Shown piece by piece: positions 58,799 through 64,000 of a DNA stretch of 64,000 bases. Within the stretch, counting starts at the first letter, position 1. The number at the start of each line of letters is the position of its first letter. Where the stretch lies: positions 37,761,501 through 37,825,500 of the forward strand of contig CM076152.1 of NCBI GenBank assembly GCA_038025085.1, read 5' to 3'. Both the position numbers and the translations under genes were made by a program. This stretch comes from Tetragonia tetragonoides. Taxonomy: Eukaryota; Streptophyta; Magnoliopsida; Caryophyllales; Aizoaceae. Below the pieces are notes generated by a model that was not told the origin of the DNA, did not search any database, and saw nothing but the letters and a program-made list of their open reading frames with translations.

Positions 58799-59672
58799 GC
58801 GATGTTCTTAGCAGCAACAACCAACAACCTTATACAGAAAAACTTCATCTACTGAACTCCATAGTAAATTAGTAATAGGACTAGAATGTTTTTGTCCCTC
58901 AGCTTCTTGCCCTTATCTCCATGCTTGCCTTCCCTGACATTCTCTTTTTCCCCATCCCTCTAGGCTTGCCTGTTTCTCACATTCATATTGTAAAGAATTG
59001 ACTTGTCAAGTGGTACTCTGGGAAGAGTTACCCAGCCTTGTATATTTTTGTATTAACAGCGTTATTGTGAATTTATGTGAAAGTCGGTGTTGGTAGTGTT
59101 CTTGTCCAATTTTTAGTTCTTGACATTACCTTCAAAGATGCTGAAACCCTGCAGAATCCTTGCTTGCCCCTCCTAGTTGTGATCCATGTCTACTGGTAAG
59201 ATTTGAAGCGAGGCGCGACTGCCTCACAGATTGTAACACTCTGCAAACTTCTCGGTGAATGGTGACCCAATTATCAGCAATCTGAACAAAGAACCCTGCG
59301 TGTTAACCGCAGTTGCCCTCTGTTACGAGAAGTGTTACGTGAAGCACACATGTAGAAACCTCTTACACTTCAGGATTTCACCAGAATGAAGGGAAAAATC
59401 ACAGTGATAACTACTGCTCTACTCTTACACATATATTCATGGAACTGTACATTTCTCTCCGCTATTGTGTGGACAAGGACATTAGTAGTTTAGTATCCAT
59501 GTCTGAAGGCTAGATACTTGTCACTTCAACCCATTCCAAAAGATGTTGTATCTTAAAAAAATTCCATGTATTATTATCACTACTAAAATATTGACTCAAC
59601 TTGAGGAAGAGTTAAAATATAAGAATACAAGGAAATATTGTTGGATAACACATAACACAGTGAATAGAAAGC
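58799..59672. other. MAP70 3' UTR and convergent intergenic space
   Basis: The 3' ends of MAP70 (+) and the amylase gene (-) face each other. No clear AATAAA for MAP70 is seen on the + strand. There is no additional gene. Confidence 0.5.
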
Positions 59673-59673
59673 T

Positions 59674-59679
59674 TTTATT
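59674..59679 (-). terminator. Possible polyadenylation signal of the amylase gene
   Basis: AATAAA on the minus strand, about 120 bases after the amylase stop codon. Confidence 0.4.
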
Positions 59680-59796
59680 CAGAATTATATAGAAATAATA
59701 AAAGGTGTATCCAATCAATGATAACTACAGGTGCCACTGTAGTGATATTTTCTAGAGTATTATTTTTCTGAAAGCATATATCTGCCTTATTAGTTA

Positions 59797-62046
59797 TTAG
59801 CCTTGTTTCTCCCCTATGCAATAGTCTTTTCCAAACACAGTAACTTTGAAGTACGCCGGAATGAGGTTGCCCAGATCATATCTTGATCCTAATTTGACAC
59901 TGACGTTCTTGTCAATCATTGCCACATACAAGTCGGCATCAGCGGCCATGATATTCACATTACTTGATTTACTTATCCCGTTCCTCATTCGCAATGAAGT
60001 TAACTTTATAATTTCCTCCTTTAATCCCCATTCAAAGAAGTGATCATAAAACTACACAGTCAAAAAAGAGAAATTTGTTATTAGCATCTCATATGATGTA
60101 AGTATATACAAGATGATAAAAACTTTATTACCATATCTCATACAAGATATATTTGTTATTAGCACCTCATACAAGATATTTAAATTAAACATGATTAGTA
60201 AGCTCAACTTTTATTATTGTACAACTTAGTTTTATTATGAATCATGAGACTTATTTACCCATTATATAGAATTACTACTTCAAGTAGTGTAACTGAGTTT
60301 TTGACATGGATCATTTAAAGAGTTCTAAGAAAGATCAAGAAGAATCTTGTTTATTTGAAAAATTATGAATTTTTGGAGAGTGGGCTAGTATCTTATATAA
60401 GATCAAGTTGGTGTTGCCTCGTGACAAGAATTGCCTAATTTTTTAAATGTTTACTGAAAATATAGAGCATCAAAAGGGTAATATATGTTAACTGAAAAGT
60501 GAAAACCAAAGTAGTTCTAACATGGAAATACTTACTATTGATGGAATTTCTAGATGTGTAAGAATGTATGCATATCCTTGCATGATTTTATCTGCTAGAA
60601 ATGGCCATAGTTTTTGGGTAGATCCAGTATCATGGTTATCTAAGAAAGTAACCGCATTTTCGGATAAAACTCCAATCATTCCACTTGGCTTTCCATTAGA
60701 ATCTATCATTCTCCACTACTCTCCTTCAACAACAGCTTGCAGAATTCTTTTTGTAGTAAAATCAAATGCATTGACAACTCCTCTACCAGCTGCTTGAGCC
60801 CATCTAAGTAGCTCATATCTATGTGCATCTTGGTTGTAGTTCGATTTACCATCTTGATCAAAGGACATTGAATTCCATAGCTCCCCAACAGCAAAATCTG
60901 GTTTAGTTTGCTCCAGATAAATCTTGGTTATGCTGGGCGCATATCCCTTAACAAAATCAAACCTCCAACCATCAAATCCAATTTTAGCTTTAAGCCAGTT
61001 CATCTAGTCTGAAAGTTCTTTTTGAACTCTTAAATTAAGATGATCTGTATCTGGGGCAGCACCATAACTAGCTCCGGTATCCATATTTCCTGAACCATCT
61101 GAATATTGGGTGTCATCCTTGCAAATTGCCCATGGCCCCCAGTCTAGCCGATCATCTGAAGTTCCTCCTTCAAATATGCAATAAATACCTCTTCCATGTT
61201 TTTTATCTGCGCATCTATGGTTTATCACTATATCAGCAACACATTTAATCCCTTTCTGGTGGAAGGCATTGATCAAGGTCTTGAGCTGAACCTCATTGCC
61301 ATATTTAGAAGAATCAAGATCATACAATCTTCCTGGCAAATATCCTACAAACCAACAAGACAAATGTTTAAGTGTCTACTATAGTGATAATGAAATTATA
61401 CTTACATTAACAATGCAAAGATCGAATGTAAACAACACGAGGAATTGAGTTTGGATGCATGGATACCTTGAAGGGAAACTGAATGAGTTGGTGGAGGGAG
61501 CCAAACATGGGTCACTCTTGCTCTTGCCAAATTGTCGACAGAGTTCATAAGAAAGTTGTACAATCCTCCTTGCTTACTGCATGATTCCCAGTTGAATCCC
61601 TACTTGATGAAAAGATGATTAGTTAATTACAAGATAAAATAGGAAAATATCTGGATAATATAAACAAGGTAAATAAAAGTTTCCTTTTTTTGACTAATCA
61701 CAGTCAGTAAGATATGAGAAGAGTAAAGTAATAAGAAAGGTAAATAAAGGGGTTCAACGGGAGTACATGCCACCCTTAGTTAATGTTGTTGAAAATGGTT
61801 GTCTAAAAATGGAAAATTTTCATACTTCAAATGCAAATTTGATTTTACGTGTAATACTTTCCAATAGATGGAATATATACATATACAATTAACTTAAACG
61901 ACCTTTAAAGTGATTAAAAGAAGCACACATATGCTTAAATGTATGAATAACTGACCTGAAACAATAAATTAGGAGCCCCGAGAAACAAGAAGAGGAGCAA
62001 GGAACAAATAGAAGCTGCACAATGTAGCAAGATTTATTGTCTTCAT
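59797..62046 (-). pseudogene. AMY1: Secreted alpha-amylase (GH13, AMY1-like) with frameshift and two premature stops
   Basis: Four exons on the minus strand: 62046-61956, 61599-61467, 61344-60536 and 60051-59797. Repaired, they would give about 428 residues, normal for plant secreted alpha-amylase, the enzyme that cleaves internal alpha-1,4 bonds of starch. The signal peptide is clear (MKTINLATLCSFYLFLAPLL). GFNWESCSKQGG, the Ca-binding region DIVINHRCA and the GH13 catalytic residues are all present: Asp204 in FDGWRFDF, Glu229 in AVGELWNS and Asp313 in LDNHDTGS. The lesions are: exon 1 is 91 bases where 90 keep the frame (CGGGGCTCC; one extra G would explain it); TAG at 61004-61006 replaces the usual Trp (LSD stop MNW); TAG at 60716-60718 replaces a usual Leu (EGE stop WRM). 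THLEIPSI also differs from the usual THPG. Splice sites and a TATA box are intact. It is either a young pseudogene or an error-rich consensus. Confidence 0.85.
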
Positions 62047-62150
62047 TTTCTCTTGACTCTTGAGCCTAGAAATATTTGTAAGTTGTAAGCTAAGAGCCTA
62101 AGAAATTGATAATAGATATGAATGATGGATAATGAACAATAGGGAAGGTC

Positions 62151-62158
62151 TATATATA
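62151..62158 (-). promoter_or_regulatory. Probable TATA box of the amylase gene
   Basis: ACTATATATAGACC on the minus strand, about 105 bases before the ATG. It appears intact although the coding sequence is broken. Confidence 0.6.
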
Positions 62159-62159
62159 G

Positions 62160-63937
62160 TAACATACTCCATATGGGAAGATGAAGTATAGCAATCAAGT
62201 AGGAAGGAACGTTGGTTATTAAGGTTAGCCGCCTTTACTAGCTCTAACGTTTTTGACAACAAAAATATATTAGTATTTTTTAAAGTAAATTTGGCCCATC
62301 CAAAAGTTGTTAGCCTCAAGCTAGTTGACCACTTGCTATTCGTATGTGTTTATGGTTAAGGATATGCACAAGCATAACACACAAGATCAGAATTGTGAAG
62401 GGTTTCATTGTTCACGCTCCAAAAAGGTTGGTCTCTCTTTTTTCTAAGCTTATTGTCAATTGTTGTTGCCTAGTATGCCTACCACTATAATCAAGGGACT
62501 ATACGTGTTCGTGTATACAATATGGGGTATATACAATACAAGAAAAGAAATGTATACAATATTTTTATTGAATATGTCAAATTAGTCGTGTAGAAAAGTG
62601 TTTTTGTATTTAGGGGAGGATCTAGGCTTTGAGTATCGGGAAAAAGTGCCCCACTCAGATATAAGAAGTAAGGGTTGTATTCCAAAAAGCAAAGAAAGGG
62701 CCCTCATTTAAATGATTTTTTAAAAAATTTTGATAGATATATAATGCCCCCGCTGATCCAGAATCCGCCATTTGTAAGAAAAATTATCAACGTCACCACT
62801 CACAAAAATATTAAAGGTCGGCTTAATTTGAAAATTATTTCATTTCTTTACATATATTCTCTACGAATAACTTAGGATATGAGTATTAACGGCCTATGCC
62901 TTGGGTCAAGAGCACCGTGAGCAAAACTCCGTTATTTTTAAATGGAAAAAACTAAATTGAACTGAAATGAATTGAATTTAAAACTCGTCCAAACATATTT
63001 AATTTTAGACTCATATAAAAATAGGCTTTGAAATCTTTTCAATGACATAGTTATCATTAAAAATTTATCTCAGAATAAAAAGTTATTTGAGTGATAAAAG
63101 TTACACATAAACTTAACTAAATTGAATTGAACGAAACTGAATCTAAGTGAAATTAAATTGAGAACAACGGAGCCTAATAAACCTGAAAACACCAAATATG
63201 GATGAATATACTCTTATTAGATTTCTTTTGGAACTTTCTTGTTGGATTCAATCTAAAGAGTTTATTCAAAAAATCAGTCTTCTTATAATTTTTATATTCA
63301 GTCACTTTTTAGTAAAAATAGTGACTCTATTTTTCTGTGAGCTGGTATCACACAAGATTTGTTGTTGTTTATGATCTAAGGTGTCTTGAACCAACAAGTC
63401 TTGTGTGAAACCAACTCACAAAAAATTTGGGTCACTTTTCAGAAATGTAGGAGTCACTTGCGGTGAGTAATGAGTAATGACCCTCGTTTCATTAAAATAT
63501 GACCCTTGTCTCACCAAAAGTTGTTAAAAAATCGTCTTATAGAAGTTTTTGTGGTCTTGAACCCCTCAAAATAAAAGATCAAATCTAAAAAATTTCATTA
63601 GAATGGATTTGGTCCCATTTGGAGTATGAAGGTGGAAAAAAGTGACAGGCCAGCCCAAGTCCAACGTCTAATAGAGCTTTGCTATTGGGGTTTATGCTTC
63701 TCTAACCTTCGTTCTCCCAAGCTTGTCTGTACTCTGTAGGGTTTTTCGGGTTTTTCTTGTTCATTTGGAGGGAAATAATAAATTTTCTTACAGACCCTTT
63801 TTTTATTTTAATTTTTAGTTTATTCTCACCTCTTTCTCTCGTTATCTTGTACATTTTTCTGCCAAAAAAACCATAGCAGAAATTACAAGCCCAACAAAAA
63901 AAAAAGAAGGGTCAATTTCGAATGAAAAATTGAGTGA
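62160..63937. other. Intergenic DNA
   Basis: 62617-62775 begins GGGGAGGATCTAGGCTTTGA and ends TGATCCAGAATCCGCCATTT, an inverted GGGGNGGATCTAG-type terminus pair like that at 17868. 62925-63176 (CTCCGTTATTTTTAA to GAGAACAACGGAGCC) encloses degenerate AATTGAACTGAAATGAATTG repeats and is probably a MITE. 63333-63424 is an inverted repeat. The final 300 bases are probably the promoter and leader of the gene at the right edge. Confidence 0.4.
63333..63424. repeat. Inverted repeat, arms of about 32 bp
   Basis: TTCTGTGAGCTGGTATCACA at the left pairs with TGTGAAACCAACTCACAAAA at the right, and the arms continue CAAGATTTGTTG against CAACAAGTCTTG with a loop of about 27 bases. It is probably a short foldback MITE or part of one. 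GTCACTTTTCAGAAATGTAG beyond it has a relative at about 24380. Confidence 0.7.
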
Positions 63938-64000
63938 ATGGCGCTTTTGATTTTGAGACCTCGTTGCATTTTCTCTCTTCGTTCATTCATGGCTTGTCGT
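63938..64000 (+). CDS. Start of a gene cut by the window edge (possible organelle-targeted protein)
   Basis: ATGGCGCTTTTGATTTTGAG opens a frame that runs to the window end (21 codons, MALLILRPRCIFSLRSFMAC). Many Arg, Ser and hydrophobic residues and no acidic residue suggest a mitochondrial or plastid transit peptide. The upstream sequence looks like a leader and has one tiny uORF (ATGAAAAATTGA at 63921). The product cannot be named. Confidence 0.45.
   Translation, partial: MALLILRPRCIFSLRSFMACR

Noticed and set aside
60522..60797. 91-codon + frame
   Set aside because: Antisense of amylase exon 3.
1..64000. LTR retrotransposons, integrated viral or organellar DNA, CRISPR, rRNA
   Set aside because: No long terminal repeats, gag-pol motifs, plastid or mitochondrial genes, spaced repeats or rRNA sequence were recognised in either strand.
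1..64000. A functional gene cluster linking amylase, MAP70, TGA, VQ and Nudix genes
   Set aside because: The genes are unrelated in pathway, widely spaced and differently oriented; only TGA and VQ share a defence theme, which is common and proves nothing.

Overview
This is nuclear DNA from a flowering plant, most likely a eudicot. The evidence is the genes themselves (a clade II TGA bZIP factor, a VQ protein, MAP70 and a secreted plant alpha-amylase), short GT-AG introns with T-rich ends, AT-rich intergenic DNA, and many SINEs and MITE-like elements. I cannot fix the family from the sequence; Caryophyllales is a guess from the style of the repeats. There are no CRISPR arrays, operons or prokaryotic features, and almost all of the listed open frames are chance frames.

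Layout. 1-3305 (+): the 3' half of a NUDT16-type Nudix hydrolase gene, whose long intron carries a hAT-like MITE with a perfect 8-bp target duplication. 3306-12974: gene-free DNA dominated by a recent 1.75-kb tandem duplication (5115-8615); each copy holds the same hAT-like MITE and the same tRNA-type SINE. 12975-13484 (-): an intact single-exon VQ-motif gene of the SIB1/SIB2 type. 13485-33300: about 20 kb with no recognisable gene, built of hAT-like, Tourist-like and Stowaway-like MITEs, two SINE families, minisatellites and microsatellites. 34185-40606 (+): a complete 11-exon clade II TGA factor with a GC-AG intron inside the bZIP and an upstream ORF overlapping the start. About 42130-46029 (+): a gene for a 60-residue single-span membrane protein with a 2.9-kb 5'UTR intron. 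46030-52000: intergenic DNA with SINEs and another hAT-like MITE. 52371-58798 (+): a complete 11-exon MAP70 gene. 59797-62046 (-): an alpha-amylase gene with all catalytic residues but one frameshift and two in-frame stops, so a young pseudogene or a low-quality sequence. 63938-64000 (+): a probable first exon cut by the window edge.

The genes do not form a pathway cluster. TGA clade II factors and SIB-type VQ proteins both act in salicylate and defence transcription, but their neighbourhood here is probably coincidental. I found no convincing new biological system. The most useful observations are the amylase lesions, the GC-AG intron and overlapping uORF of the TGA gene, the conserved-looking microprotein, the 1.75-kb duplication, hAT-like elements each built from its own short motif, and neighbouring Tourist-like MITEs that share one TTA.
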